DNA from: Candidatus Gastranaerophilales bacterium
GTDB lineage: Bacteria; Cyanobacteriota; Vampirovibrionia; Gastranaerophilales; Gastranaerophilaceae
Assembly: GCA_944325315.1 (NCBI GenBank)
Contig: CALVAA010000012.1
Coordinates: 1-53,189, forward strand
Direction of reading: 5' to 3'
Length of the DNA stretch: 53,189 nucleotides
Shown here in pieces: positions 43,011 to 53,140 of the stretch. Under the pieces are notes generated by a model. That model saw only the letters and a program-made list of their open reading frames with translations, was not told the DNA's origin and searched no databases. How positions within the stretch are numbered: the first letter of the stretch is position 1; the number at the start of each line of letters is the position of its first letter. Made by a program: the position numbers and the translations under genes.

Positions 43011-43519
43011 ATTTCCTCTTTCCACAATTTTTCAAGAAAATCAATAAAAACAGGGCCTGAAGGATTTTGCAGAGCAGAAAAAAGAGCCTCTTCGATTTTC
43101 TTTTTGGCCGTTTTAATATCGTCAATAAAAAATTGCTTTTTTGTAATATCTGAAAGCATTTTTACTGTATCAAATTCCTGTTCAACACCAAAAGGATTCA
43201 GTGGAGAAAAAACCTTTGAATGAGCGCACACAAAAACGACAGGAGTAGAATTATAATAAGCATCAGCAATGGCTGTTATCATATTTGTAAGCCCCGGCCC
43301 TCTTGTAGCATAAGCACAACCCAAAGAATTTTTTGCCTGACTGTAACCAACAGCTGCAAAAGCAGAAGCTTGCTCGTTATAATTTAAATGTAGAGAAATC
43401 TCATTTTCTCTTTTTTTAAGCGCATAAATAAAATCTAATACAACACCTCCCGGAATACCAAAAACATCCGTTACACCGTAGTTTATAAGAGTTTCTACAA
43501 AAAAATCACAAACTTTCAT
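43007..43519 (-). CDS. ThDP enzyme N-terminal (pyrimidine-domain) subunit
   Basis: 170 aa from ATG 43519 (MKVCDFFVETLINYGVTDVF); an upstream in-frame start would lie 59 bases inside the aldolase gene. This is the TPP_enzyme_N domain of the acetolactate-synthase family: GIPGGVVLDFIYAL, the catalytic Glu in NYNEQASAFAAVGY, and ATRGPGLTNMITAIADAYYNSTPVVFV. It ends exactly where the domain ends (GPVFIDFLEKLW), then the partner starts with ATGA coupling. So this is a natural two-gene enzyme, not a frameshift. Confidence 0.85.
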   Translation of the reverse strand: MKVCDFFVETLINYGVTDVFGIPGGVVLDFIYALKKRENEISLHLNYNEQASAFAAVGYSQAKNSLGCAYATRGPGLTNMITAIADAYYNSTPVVFVCAHSKVFSPLNPFGVEQEFDTVKMLSDITKKQFFIDDIKTAKKKIEEALFSALQNPSGPVFIDFLEKLWKEEI

Positions 43520-44552
43520 AAAGCATTTTCTCATTTTCAGCTGTGTATCTGTGACGCATATCATCAGGAATATTTTTTAAAAGACGATAAATTTCTTTAT
43601 ACTTTAATCCACGATTTCGTAAATTTTTTGAAAACTTATAAGCAGTTTTATTTATAGCAGCTATAAGATATGCTACCGAATACCCCCAGGGGCAATTCGG
43701 TTTAAATGTTTCAATAATTTCACAAGCATCCAGTATAGCTTCTAAGTTATAGTTTTTATTATAATTATTATTTAAATACCCTAAAATAAGCTCTGTTTGA
43801 AGATTTCCAGCCCCTTGCCCCATGCCAAGTAAAGTAGAGTCCAGAATTATACTGCGATTAGTTTTAAATTTTAGCATTTTAATTGCATTTGAAAAAGCGA
43901 GATTCATATTATTATGCCCATGGAAACCAATTCTTATTCCTTGATTAAGTAAAGAATCAAATTTAGTAAAATAATATTCAATATCACTTTCTTCCATATA
44001 CCCATAGCTATCTACAAAATAAAGCGCATAAGCATTCATTGAATTTGCATAATCAATTAGCATTTTAAGCTCATCTTCACTGTACCTTTTGGTAACCATT
44101 GGTTGTATAAAAACTTTATATCCTTTTTTAGAAAGCTCAAAACAAAAATCAAGAGATTTTTCGATTTCCGAATATCTTACAATAAGGCGAAGACAATCAA
44201 TATTAACATCTTTTCTTAATGGTATTTTATCTAAATCAATATCCGGTCCGCGAAACAAAGCAGCATATGAAGCATTAGCAGCTTCAGGAACAATTTTTGA
44301 AACATCTTCTAAAGATTCATAAATTGCAAAACCTCTTAAATCTTTACCTGTTTCTTGAATTGAGCCCAGTTCAATATAGTCTAATTTTGAATCTGAGAGT
44401 AAATCAATCAATTTTTCTGTTTCAGATTTAGAAAATTGTTTTACTTTGCTGTCAAATTTTGAATCATCCTCAATTCCTAACCCACCATCTCTTAGCGTAC
44501 AATCAAGAACTTCAATTTTACCTATATTTAAATTATTATTCTCTATCACCAA
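43506..44552 (-). CDS. DRE-TIM (HMG-CoA lyase-like) aldolase
   Basis: 348 aa. The N-terminal VLDCTLRDGGLG (16-27) is the metal- and base-bearing signature of DRE-TIM metallolyases (HMG-CoA lyase, isopropylmalate synthase, 4-hydroxy-2-oxovalerate aldolase). FHGHNNMNLAFSNAI (about 211-225) gives the metal-binding HxH, followed by LDSTLLGMGQGAGNLQTE. No LeuA regulatory domain is present. The length and motifs fit aldolases that form or cleave 4-hydroxy-2-oxo acids with pyruvate. It heads the six-gene operon and overlaps the next gene by 14 bases. Confidence 0.85.
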   Translation of the reverse strand: MVIENNNLNIGKIEVLDCTLRDGGLGIEDDSKFDSKVKQFSKSETEKLIDLLSDSKLDYIELGSIQETGKDLRGFAIYESLEDVSKIVPEAANASYAALFRGPDIDLDKIPLRKDVNIDCLRLIVRYSEIEKSLDFCFELSKKGYKVFIQPMVTKRYSEDELKMLIDYANSMNAYALYFVDSYGYMEESDIEYYFTKFDSLLNQGIRIGFHGHNNMNLAFSNAIKMLKFKTNRSIILDSTLLGMGQGAGNLQTELILGYLNNNYNKNYNLEAILDACEIIETFKPNCPWGYSVAYLIAAINKTAYKFSKNLRNRGLKYKEIYRLLKNIPDDMRHRYTAENEKMLYESL

Positions 44553-44699
44553 TTATCTTTCTTTGTGCAGTGAAATATTCGCTTTAGAAGAATTTAAGTA
44601 TAATATTTTTTAGCTTATTTAAAAATCTATTTTTTGTCAAGCTCTTTAAATAAAGACATAATAAGCTTTTTGGTGGAGATGACTCTTTAAAAAAACAAA

Positions 44700-44732
44700 A
44701 AATCTCCGAAGAAAAAATTTCTTCGGAGATTT
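44700..44732 (-). terminator. Terminator of pckA
   Basis: Perfect 15-pair stem (44700-44714 with 44718-44732) and AAA loop, 15 bases beyond the pckA stop, followed on the reverse strand by T-rich sequence. Confidence 0.9.
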
Positions 44733-44747
44733 AATTAAAATTAAAGG

Positions 44748-46403
44748 CTAAACATTAGCTGCCTGAGTTTGTTTAACAACATTTTCAAGAGCTTCCAGAG
44801 CATCAGATGGAAGTTTATCAATTCCTGCTTTTTCAGTTTCTCTTGATTTAACGAAGTTAATTCTATCTTGCATACGAGCAGCAAACTGTTCAGCATATTC
44901 TTTATTATTGAATGAAGCGTCAAATCCTTCAATATCCATAATTTCGATATCTGTAAAGTTTTCCCATTTATGGAATTTAGCAGTTTTTGAAACAATAGCT
45001 TCAATAATACCTAAGGTGTGTTTAGGTTGTACTTTTGTACCCATAAATTCTCCGGTATTTAAGATATAACAATCAACTCCATCGGCAATTAATTGTTTAA
45101 ATCTTGTATAATCAACTGATAGAGGGTAAACTCTAAATGGATTTGCATAAGGTTCAACAACTAAAGCATTAGGATCAACTCCCTTGGCCAGTCTTTCAGC
45201 GCTTGAGCGTTTTGTAGCTAAAGTTGCACCCATGGCTGAACCTAAAGCAGCTCCTGAAAGTTTTAATACCGGAGGAATGGTAGGATCTTTCATCAACCAG
45301 AAAATTGCATTAATTGGTTGGTCGATTCTATCTACTCTGTTTGGAGACCATAATTTAGATTTAACAGCACGACCATTGCCGTTTCTGATATCTTCAGTTA
45401 CCGAAACTACTTTACCGTCAGCTAATTGGATAGCACCGGCATTTTGTTGAGTTAAGATATATTTGTTATCATCGCATCCTATCGGATAATCTGCTGTTTT
45501 ATCAAAATAAGCCGGTTCCAATGCAATTGTATATTTTTCATCAACATTAATAACAAAAGCGTCGTCGTGTAAAACCGTAATATCGTATTTGCCGCCGTGT
45601 TTAGCATGGGTAATAGTTGATTTTCCAGAGCCGGATAAACCAAATACAGCAACTTGGAATGAGCCGTCTTCAAGGTTATATCTTTTCATACCGCCATGGC
45701 ATGAAGCATAACCGTTTCTTGCAGCTGAGCCCCAAGCAAGTGTTAAAGTACCTTTTTTGTGTTCACCAAAATATCTCATACCTAAAATGCAAGCGCAATT
45801 GTGTTCAGGATCAAAGAATGTTAATCCGTATGGAAAATCAGGGTGAGACCAATCAGGGTCTGAGAATACATAAATATCGCCTTCGTTAATTAAACGGGAT
45901 TCGGAATACATTTTAGCATATTCTTCATTAATGTATTGGAAATTCAACATCCAAGAATACATAATATTTTCAAAACCAGCCGGAATCATTAAGTGAGCTT
46001 TAATCATAAAGTCTTTATCCAGACCAACTACAACTTCTGTTTTATACATTAATTTATCACGTGTACCATAAATTGCTTCACGAATAATTGGTAATAAATA
46101 TGCTAAATCACAGTTTGGTTCGCCTACAATTTTTCTTGCAGCAGCGCATCTACCAACAACTGTACCGTCATTAAACAGTAATTGATTTGCACCTTGTGGC
46201 AAACCCACTCTTTCAGGTTGATATACAGGCATACCTGTTAATTCAATAGTGCCTGATGAATCTTTAGCTAATTTGTAAGCTTCGGAAACCGACTTAACTT
46301 CTTCTACATTGTTTCCAAAGAAAGGTGCGGTGATGGTAGCACGAGCAGCTGACATCATTTTTTTTAATTCATCCGAATTAGTAAAATACTCTACTGTTGA
46401 CAT
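44748..46403 (-). CDS. pckA: Phosphoenolpyruvate carboxykinase (ATP)
   Basis: Interconverts oxaloacetate + ATP and PEP + CO2 + ADP. In anaerobes it often runs towards oxaloacetate. 551 aa with the kinase-1a P-loop GLSGSGKS (255-262), the metal/nucleotide motif LHDDAFVIN (about 277), and ILNTGEFMGTKVQPKHT near the C-terminus. An aggagt ribosome site precedes the ATG. It has its own promoter and a strong terminator. Divergent from ahcY. Confidence 0.9.
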   Translation of the reverse strand: MSTVEYFTNSDELKKMMSAARATITAPFFGNNVEEVKSVSEAYKLAKDSSGTIELTGMPVYQPERVGLPQGANQLLFNDGTVVGRCAAARKIVGEPNCDLAYLLPIIREAIYGTRDKLMYKTEVVVGLDKDFMIKAHLMIPAGFENIMYSWMLNFQYINEEYAKMYSESRLINEGDIYVFSDPDWSHPDFPYGLTFFDPEHNCACILGMRYFGEHKKGTLTLAWGSAARNGYASCHGGMKRYNLEDGSFQVAVFGLSGSGKSTITHAKHGGKYDITVLHDDAFVINVDEKYTIALEPAYFDKTADYPIGCDDNKYILTQQNAGAIQLADGKVVSVTEDIRNGNGRAVKSKLWSPNRVDRIDQPINAIFWLMKDPTIPPVLKLSGAALGSAMGATLATKRSSAERLAKGVDPNALVVEPYANPFRVYPLSVDYTRFKQLIADGVDCYILNTGEFMGTKVQPKHTLGIIEAIVSKTAKFHKWENFTDIEIMDIEGFDASFNNKEYAEQFAARMQDRINFVKSRETEKAGIDKLPSDALEALENVVKQTQAANV

Positions 46404-46442
46404 AATATTACTCCTTTTTTAGTCAAACATATTCGAGCCTAT

Positions 46443-46469
46443 TTTATACCAAAAAAACTGCTCTTACAA
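46443..46469 (-). promoter_or_regulatory. pckA promoter
   Basis: Reverse strand TTGTAA (46469-46464), a 15-base spacer and TATAAA (46448-46443) with an extended TGG. The spacer is short, but the extended -10 may make up for this. Confidence 0.5.
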
Positions 46470-46473
46470 GTGT

Positions 46474-46502
46474 TTAATCTACATTTGTTTTTATGATAGA
46501 AT
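46474..46502 (+). promoter_or_regulatory. ahcY promoter
   Basis: Weak TTAATC (46474-46479), a 17-base spacer and TAGAAT (46497-46502) preceded by an extended TGA; the leader carries aaaggag before the ATG at 46528. The two divergent -35 regions nearly touch. Confidence 0.45.
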
Positions 46503-46506
46503 TTAA

Positions 46507-47793
<1,287 letters not shown>

Positions 47794-47930
47794 TTTGTTA
47801 AGCGATGTCTTATATTAAAACAGCCTTGTAAGAAAAATAAGCCAAAATTTTCCTTATAATATGGAATTTGGAATCTTGCAAAATATAACGACGATTATTC
47901 CGCTATATTCTTTTGTAATACATATAGTTT

Positions 47931-47969
47931 TATTTAAGCAGTATAAATTATATTTATACTGCTTAAATA
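47931..47969. terminator. Perfect 17-bp inverted repeat, probable two-way terminator
   Basis: Arms 47931-47947 and 47953-47969 are perfect complements with a 5-base loop, between the convergent ahcY and UPF0210 genes. Poly-T tracts are short on both sides, so the terminator call is tentative. Confidence 0.55.
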
Positions 47970-48016
47970 AATAACCATACGTTTCGCACTTTTATAGCTT
48001 CAGCAACCTTACACAA

Positions 48017-49384
48017 TTAATTATTTAGACTGTGCAAAGGCGCAGGAACTCTGCCGCCACGTGATACAAAATCTAAAGACGAATATGAATTAACTTTCAT
48101 TATCGGAGCAGACCCCAATAAACCGCCAAATTCAGCGTATTGTCCCACGGTTTTTCCGATAACGGGGATTATTCTTACTGCTGTTGTTTTTTTATTTATC
48201 ATTCCTATTGCCATTTCATCGGCAATTATTCCCGCTATTGTTGAATCCGGGGTATCGCCCGGTATTGCTATCATATCGAGCCCGACCGAACAAACACTCG
48301 TCATAGCTTCCAGTTTATCAATCGTAAGAGCATTTTTTTCTACCGCTTCAATCATGCCGGAATCTTCTGAAACAGGAATAAATGCACCCGATAAACCTCC
48401 GACATAACTTGATGCCATAATGCCGCCTTTTTTAACTGCATCGTTCAACATTGCAAGCGCCATTGTTGTACCGTGTGCTCCCGGTTGCTCCAGTCCCATT
48501 GCTTTAAATATTTCAGCAACGCTATCTCCCCTTAAAGGCGTTGGGGCAAGCGAAAGATCAATTACACCAAAGGGAATATTCAATTTCTTAGCAAGTTTTC
48601 TTCCTATTAATTCTCCGGTTGTAGTAATTTTAAATGCCATTTTTTTAATTAAATTTGAAACTTCACCGAAATCAGCTGTTTTATCTAGTTCAGCTATAGC
48701 ACTGGATACTACTCCCGGACCCGAAACGCCGATATTAAGTGCGCATTCCGCTTCGTTAATTCCACAAAAAGCACCCGCCATAAACGGATTATCCGTTACG
48801 GCATTACAAAAACAAACGAATTTAGCAGCCCCTAAACTGTCTTTGTCTTTTGTTAAAACAGCGGTTTTTTTAATTACCGAAGCAGTTTTTATGACAGCAT
48901 CCATATTAACTCCCGCCTTTGAAGTGCCTAAATTAACGGAAGAACACAGCTTTTGAGTAGATGCCAGAGCTTCAGGAAGTTGCTCAAAAAATAAAAGATC
49001 ACCTTTTGTAAATCCTTTATCCACCAAGGCGCTAAAGCCGCCGATAAAATCAACTCCCACTTCACATCCTGCTTTATCGATTGCTTGGGCAAGATAAACA
49101 TAGTCGATATTGTCACAACTTTCACCTATTAAAGAAATCGGCGTTAAGGCAATTCTTTTATTTACAATTGGAATAGAGTATTCATTTTCAATTTCATTTG
49201 CAAATTTTACTAAGTTTTTAGCATATTTTATGATTTTATTATAAATTTTATCGGCTGTTTTTTTAACATCACTGCAACAACAGTCTCTTAAACTTAAAGA
49301 TAATGTTGTTGTTCTAATATCAAGATGATGTATTTTTATCATCCTTATTGTTTCAAGTATTTGTTTTTGATTAAAATTAGACAT
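48017..49384 (-). CDS. UPF0210/DUF711 family protein
   Basis: 455 aa from ATG 49384 (a TTG just upstream gives one extra residue). The family is structurally related to pyruvate-formate-lyase-like folds but lacks an established activity. Recognisable: the N-terminal [56 protein letters not shown] and [13 protein letters not shown] at the end. It lies 8 bases after an ACT-domain gene of UPF0237, its constant partner in many genomes, which may sense a small ligand for it. Confidence 0.9.
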   Translation of the reverse strand: MSNFNQKQILETIRMIKIHHLDIRTTTLSLSLRDCCCSDVKKTADKIYNKIIKYAKNLVKFANEIENEYSIPIVNKRIALTPISLIGESCDNIDYVYLAQAIDKAGCEVGVDFIGGFSALVDKGFTKGDLLFFEQLPEALASTQKLCSSVNLGTSKAGVNMDAVIKTASVIKKTAVLTKDKDSLGAAKFVCFCNAVTDNPFMAGAFCGINEAECALNIGVSGPGVVSSAIAELDKTADFGEVSNLIKKMAFKITTTGELIGRKLAKKLNIPFGVIDLSLAPTPLRGDSVAEIFKAMGLEQPGAHGTTMALAMLNDAVKKGGIMASSYVGGLSGAFIPVSEDSGMIEAVEKNALTIDKLEAMTSVCSVGLDMIAIPGDTPDSTIAGIIADEMAIGMINKKTTAVRIIPVIGKTVGQYAEFGGLLGSAPIMKVNSYSSLDFVSRGGRVPAPLHSLNN

Positions 49385-49392
49385 CAAGACCC

Positions 49393-49680
49393 TTATATTG
49401 TATGCATTTTATCAAATATTTCTTTTTTTTGAACCCAGATTTCCATGGAAAGCTCTTTTGATAATTCTAAAATTGCTTCTTTAAATTCCCTAAAAGTTAC
49501 TTTCATATTTTTAATATTTCCAAGCATAATCATAACAAAATTATCTTGCATTATTGTTTGCTTTATATCTTCTATATTAACTTCATATTTTTTAAGGCAA
49601 TTGGAAACAGCAGCAACAATTCCAACTTTGTCTTTACCTGTAACTGTTATTATTATTTGATTATCTTCCAAATCACTCAT
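49393..49680 (-). CDS. ACT-domain protein, UPF0237
   Basis: 95 aa, one ACT domain: [19 protein letters not shown] at the start with the ligand-binding Gly-Ile, and [18 protein letters not shown]. Single ACT proteins usually bind amino acids and regulate a partner; here the partner is UPF0210 directly downstream. The start overlaps the previous gene's stop by one base (TAATG). Confidence 0.9.
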   Translation of the reverse strand: MSDLEDNQIIITVTGKDKVGIVAAVSNCLKKYEVNIEDIKQTIMQDNFVMIMLGNIKNMKVTFREFKEAILELSKELSMEIWVQKKEIFDKMHTI

Positions 49681-49877
49681 TACTTTACATCTTCCTTTAC
49701 AACAATTAAATTATTCATAATTTTCATTGCAACGGTAGGAAAAACAACGTTTTTAAGCCCATCTGCAACGGAAACTACGCTTCCTGCTTTAAGGATTACT
49801 TCTTCTCCTTTGTACATAAATTTGTAGTCTGTTTTTCTGTCTGAACGAATTGTGATTTTGTTTTCTTCTTTAGACAT
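49680..49877 (-). CDS. 65-aa protein, unknown
   Basis: 65 aa, starting MSKEENKITIRSDRKTDYKF and ending NNLIVVKEDVK. Charged ends surround a beta-like middle (MYKGEEVILKAGSVVSVADG); no membrane segment, no Cys. It starts 8 bases inside deoC and its stop overlaps the ACT gene start, so it is under the same translational control. I do not recognise it. The tight overlaps on both sides argue that it is expressed. Confidence 0.7.
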   Translation of the reverse strand: MSKEENKITIRSDRKTDYKFMYKGEEVILKAGSVVSVADGLKNVVFPTVAMKIMNNLIVVKEDVK

Positions 49878-50538
49878 TTTTATCCCTTCCTAACATAATA
49901 TCAACACCGCTTGATGTTCCCAGCCTGCTTGCGCCGGCATCAATCAATGCCATTGCACTTTTAAAATCTTTAATACCTCCGCTTGCTTTAACTTCAACCC
50001 CTGAAGCCTTAACGGTTTTATACATTAACCTGACATTTTCAACAGTTGCACCTATTGAATTTTTAACAAAACCGGTAGATGTCTTAACAAAATTAGCTCC
50101 GGCTGCTACAGCACACTTTGAAGCTATAACTATCTCTTCTTTTGTTAATAAATCTGTTTCTAAAATTACTTTTAAATTATGATTCCCCATAACTTCTTTT
50201 GTTTTTTTTATGTCGTATTCTACTTTTTTATAATCTTTATTTTTAAGGGCGGAAATATTTAAAACCGTATCAATTTCATCAGCCCCGAATTTAAGCGCTT
50301 CCGTGGTTTGAAAAAGGGTTGTTTTAATTGTGTTACTTGCAAGCGGAAAATTTACAACAGTAACTATTTTAATATTTGAACCTTTAAGTAAATTTTTAGC
50401 AAATTCAACATAATTCGGGTTTATGCAAATCCCAAAAAAATTGTTTTCAATCGTCTCTTTAACAATTCTTTCAATATCGATTATTTTGCTATCGGGTCTT
50501 AAAATTGTATGTTCAATATAATTATTTATTGCATTCAT
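49870..50538 (-). CDS. deoC: Deoxyribose-phosphate aldolase DeoC
   Basis: Splits 2-deoxyribose-5-phosphate into acetaldehyde and glyceraldehyde-3-phosphate. 222 aa; TIM barrel with the Schiff-base lysine in NFVKTSTGFV (K152), the GADEIDTVLNI acidic segment (about 85-95) and EVKASGGIKD (about 177-186). It lies 9 bases after the hydroxyacid dehydrogenase gene and overlaps the 65-aa gene by 8 bases. Confidence 0.94.
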   Translation of the reverse strand: MNAINNYIEHTILRPDSKIIDIERIVKETIENNFFGICINPNYVEFAKNLLKGSNIKIVTVVNFPLASNTIKTTLFQTTEALKFGADEIDTVLNISALKNKDYKKVEYDIKKTKEVMGNHNLKVILETDLLTKEEIVIASKCAVAAGANFVKTSTGFVKNSIGATVENVRLMYKTVKASGVEVKASGGIKDFKSAMALIDAGASRLGTSSGVDIMLGRDKNV

Positions 50539-50547
50539 AATAAATTA

Positions 50548-51552
50548 TTATATCAAAACAAGGTTTTTAGCGCCAGCATTAATATCAAAAACAGAGTTTA
50601 TATTTTCAAGAGTCATTTTTAAAATTCTTTCTTGTGCTTCTTTTGTATTGTATGCATTATGCGGAGTTATAATGACATTGGGTAATTGCATTAATTTTTG
50701 TATAAAAAAATATTTTTTAAGACAAACCGATTTCAAAAGAGCATTATCATTACACTTTGACCAATTATTACAAAGAACTTCTTCACATTCGATAACGTCA
50801 AGAGCCGCTCCTTTGATTTTTCTATTTATAAGAGCAAAAAACAAATCTGTTGTATTTATAATTTCACCTCTTGCCGTATTTATTATTATTGCCTCTTTTT
50901 TCATTTTAGATATTGTGTTTTTATTTATTAAATTTCTACTTGTGGCACTTAAGGGACAATTTATTGAAATGAAATCAGATTTACTTAAAAGCTCATCAAG
51001 GCTTACAAAATTATAAGCGCCCACTTGATTAATATCATAAACTAAAGTTTGCATACCAAACCCATGGGCGATATTAATTACTTTTCTTCCTATAGCGCCC
51101 GCCCCTATTACACCCATTGTTTTGGAAAAAATTTCGTCACCCATAATTTCATCAGGATTTACAATTCCTTTTTGAAGTAAAACTTTAGAGTCGATAAGCT
51201 TTTTAGATAAAGCAAGTAAAAGGCAAAAAACGTATTCAGCAACGGTAGAGTTACCGTAATTTGGGGTATTATAAACTTTTATATTATTTTCTTTACAATA
51301 TTCCAAATCAACATTAGAATAACCCACGCATCTTAAAAAGATATATTTCAAATTCTTAAATTTTGAAAGAACACTGCTATCCAACAGAGAACTTACAAAA
51401 ACACTTAAAGCTTCCGCTTGAAGTAATTTATCATCTATATAAACAGAAGAATTTAAAGGAGTCTTTATAAAATGCGGCTCCAATAATGAAGGAATTTTTT
51501 CAAGCAGATAATTCAGCTCAAAATTTCTAATGTCGTAAAACAGTATTTTCAT
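50548..51552 (-). CDS. D-2-hydroxyacid dehydrogenase (D-lactate dehydrogenase-like)
   Basis: 334 aa with the two-domain fold of the D-isomer family: FLRCVGYSNVDLEYC, NSTVAEYVFCLLLAL, the NAD-binding GVIGAGAIGRKVINIAHGFG (about 142-161), ISINCPLS, INTARGEIINT and the catalytic His segment ITPHNAYNT (about 299). Catalytic Arg lies in NTARGE. It may reduce pyruvate or another 2-oxo acid. It lies between a dicarboxylate-type symporter (29 bases upstream) and deoC. Confidence 0.9.
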   Translation of the reverse strand: MKILFYDIRNFELNYLLEKIPSLLEPHFIKTPLNSSVYIDDKLLQAEALSVFVSSLLDSSVLSKFKNLKYIFLRCVGYSNVDLEYCKENNIKVYNTPNYGNSTVAEYVFCLLLALSKKLIDSKVLLQKGIVNPDEIMGDEIFSKTMGVIGAGAIGRKVINIAHGFGMQTLVYDINQVGAYNFVSLDELLSKSDFISINCPLSATSRNLINKNTISKMKKEAIIINTARGEIINTTDLFFALINRKIKGAALDVIECEEVLCNNWSKCNDNALLKSVCLKKYFFIQKLMQLPNVIITPHNAYNTKEAQERILKMTLENINSVFDINAGAKNLVLI

Positions 51553-51581
51553 ACTATTACTATATTTTAATGTGGAAGTTT

Positions 51582-52865
51582 TTATATTATCTTGTCAGAT
51601 ATATTATTTTGGTTATTTTTTTTATCATAAGATAAAAACTTTTCCATTTTTTGGTGATCAAATTCATTTTCCCACCTTGCAACAACTGCCGTAGCAACGC
51701 AATTACCTATTAAATTAACAGTGGTTCTGCCCATATCAAGTATTTGGTCTATTCCCAACAAAACAGCAACACCCGCAACAGGAAGATTAAAACTCGCAAG
51801 AGTGCCCGTCAAAATAACCAAAGAAACTCTCGGAACTCCGGCTATACCCTTTGAAGTCAGCATTAAGGTAAACATTAGCATAAGTTGTTGTTCTATTGAA
51901 AGATTTATACCTACAACTTGTGCGCAAAACAACGCTGCAAGAGTTAAATATAGTGTTGAGCCATCCAGATTAAAAGTGTATCCCAACGGCATAACAAAAC
52001 TAACTATACTTTTTGGAACTCCAAACTTTTCCATCTGGCTCATTGCCTTAGGCAATGCCGCTTCAGACGAAGCTGTTGTGAAAGCAAGAAGTGCCGGATC
52101 TTTTATTGTTTTTAAAATCCCCATAAAGGGAATATTGATAATTTTACAAGCAACAACAAGCACAATTATGATAAAAGCAATCAATGAAAAATATGTTATG
52201 GCAATTAATTTCGCATAACTTGTTAAAATTCCTACTCCGTTTTGCCCTATGGTAGCCGAAATTGCTCCAAAGACACCAATGGGTGCAAACTTCATAACAT
52301 ATTCGGTAAATTTAAACATAATATCGCAAGTGCTTTGCAAAAAGTCTAAAACAGGACGTGCTTTTTGACCGACAGCACAAACAGCAAGAGCAAAGAATAT
52401 TGCAAACACGACAATTTGCAATAAATCTCCCTTTGCCATAGATTCCACAATGCTTACAGGTACTGCATTAACAAACATATGAGTCAAGCTATGACCTTGA
52501 GGTATTGTCTGCATTTTTTCTACCGCAGCAAGCGAAACAGAAGTTATGTCTATATTAAAACCCGCCCCCGGTTTTAGTATGTTTGCCATAACAAGCCCCA
52601 AAACCAGTGCAACTGTTGTTGCAATTTCAAAATAGATTATTGTTTTAAGGCCAATTTTACCAAGATTTTTGACATCCCCATGGCCTGCAATTCCGACAGT
52701 CAAAGTTGCAAAAATCAAAGGAGCAATAATCATTTTTATCATTCTCAAAAATATATCACCCAAAGGTTGCATTTTAACTGCATATGCCGGAAAAAGCCAG
52801 CCAAATAAAACGCCTGCTATTAGTGCAATAAAAATATGTAGTGTAAGTTTTTTGGAACTTTTCAA
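51582..52865 (-). CDS. Dicarboxylate/amino acid:cation symporter (DctA/GltP type)
   Basis: 427 aa with eight membrane segments and two re-entrant loops. Family marks: FLRMIKMIIAPLIFATLTVGIAG near the N-terminus, the Ser-rich AFTTASSEAALPKAM loop, the MPLGYTFNLDGSTLYL motif and GIAGVPRVSLVILTGTL, DQILDMGRTTVNLIGN. Takes up C4-dicarboxylates or glutamate/aspartate with H+ or Na+. It probably heads the leftward operon that includes the hydroxyacid dehydrogenase and deoC. The 250 bases upstream hold nothing I can name beyond AT-rich sequence. Confidence 0.93.
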   Translation of the reverse strand: MKSSKKLTLHIFIALIAGVLFGWLFPAYAVKMQPLGDIFLRMIKMIIAPLIFATLTVGIAGHGDVKNLGKIGLKTIIYFEIATTVALVLGLVMANILKPGAGFNIDITSVSLAAVEKMQTIPQGHSLTHMFVNAVPVSIVESMAKGDLLQIVVFAIFFALAVCAVGQKARPVLDFLQSTCDIMFKFTEYVMKFAPIGVFGAISATIGQNGVGILTSYAKLIAITYFSLIAFIIIVLVVACKIINIPFMGILKTIKDPALLAFTTASSEAALPKAMSQMEKFGVPKSIVSFVMPLGYTFNLDGSTLYLTLAALFCAQVVGINLSIEQQLMLMFTLMLTSKGIAGVPRVSLVILTGTLASFNLPVAGVAVLLGIDQILDMGRTTVNLIGNCVATAVVARWENEFDHQKMEKFLSYDKKNNQNNISDKII

Positions 52866-53113
52866 TATATACTCCCATTTTGACAGTATCTATTATATTA
52901 TAAAAGAACCAAATATTTACAAAAATAAATGCGACTTTATATATTCTTAATATCAATTTTAAAAGTTTTGCACAATCAATAAGTTTACTTTACGTTTTTT
53001 TAGCTATATTTAGCTTTATTCAATTAGCCAAACCCAAAAAGACACTTTTAAAAATAAACCCGACAACACCAATGAAAACCCTATAACACCTTATAACGAA
53101 ACACATTACAACA

Positions 53114-53140
53114 AAAAAGCAGGTGGTATACCTGCTTTTT
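53114..53140 (-). terminator. Terminator at right edge
   Basis: Arms AAAAAGCAGGT and ACCTGCTTTTT (11 pairs, 5-base loop) with T-rich ends on both strands. On the reverse strand it follows directly after the stop of the partial frame 53139-53189. Confidence 0.8.

Noticed and set aside
43007-43025. Frameshift splitting one acetolactate-synthase gene
   Set aside because: The break is at a domain boundary with ATGA coupling and its own ribosome site; the upstream gene ends where the domain ends.
45184-45889. Open frames antisense to pckA
   Set aside because: They have no ribosome site and lie fully opposite a well-conserved enzyme; shadows of its codon use.
47861-47974. 37-codon open frame after ahcY
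   Set aside because: It has no ribosome site, runs through the perfect inverted repeat, and its composition looks like random AT-rich sequence.
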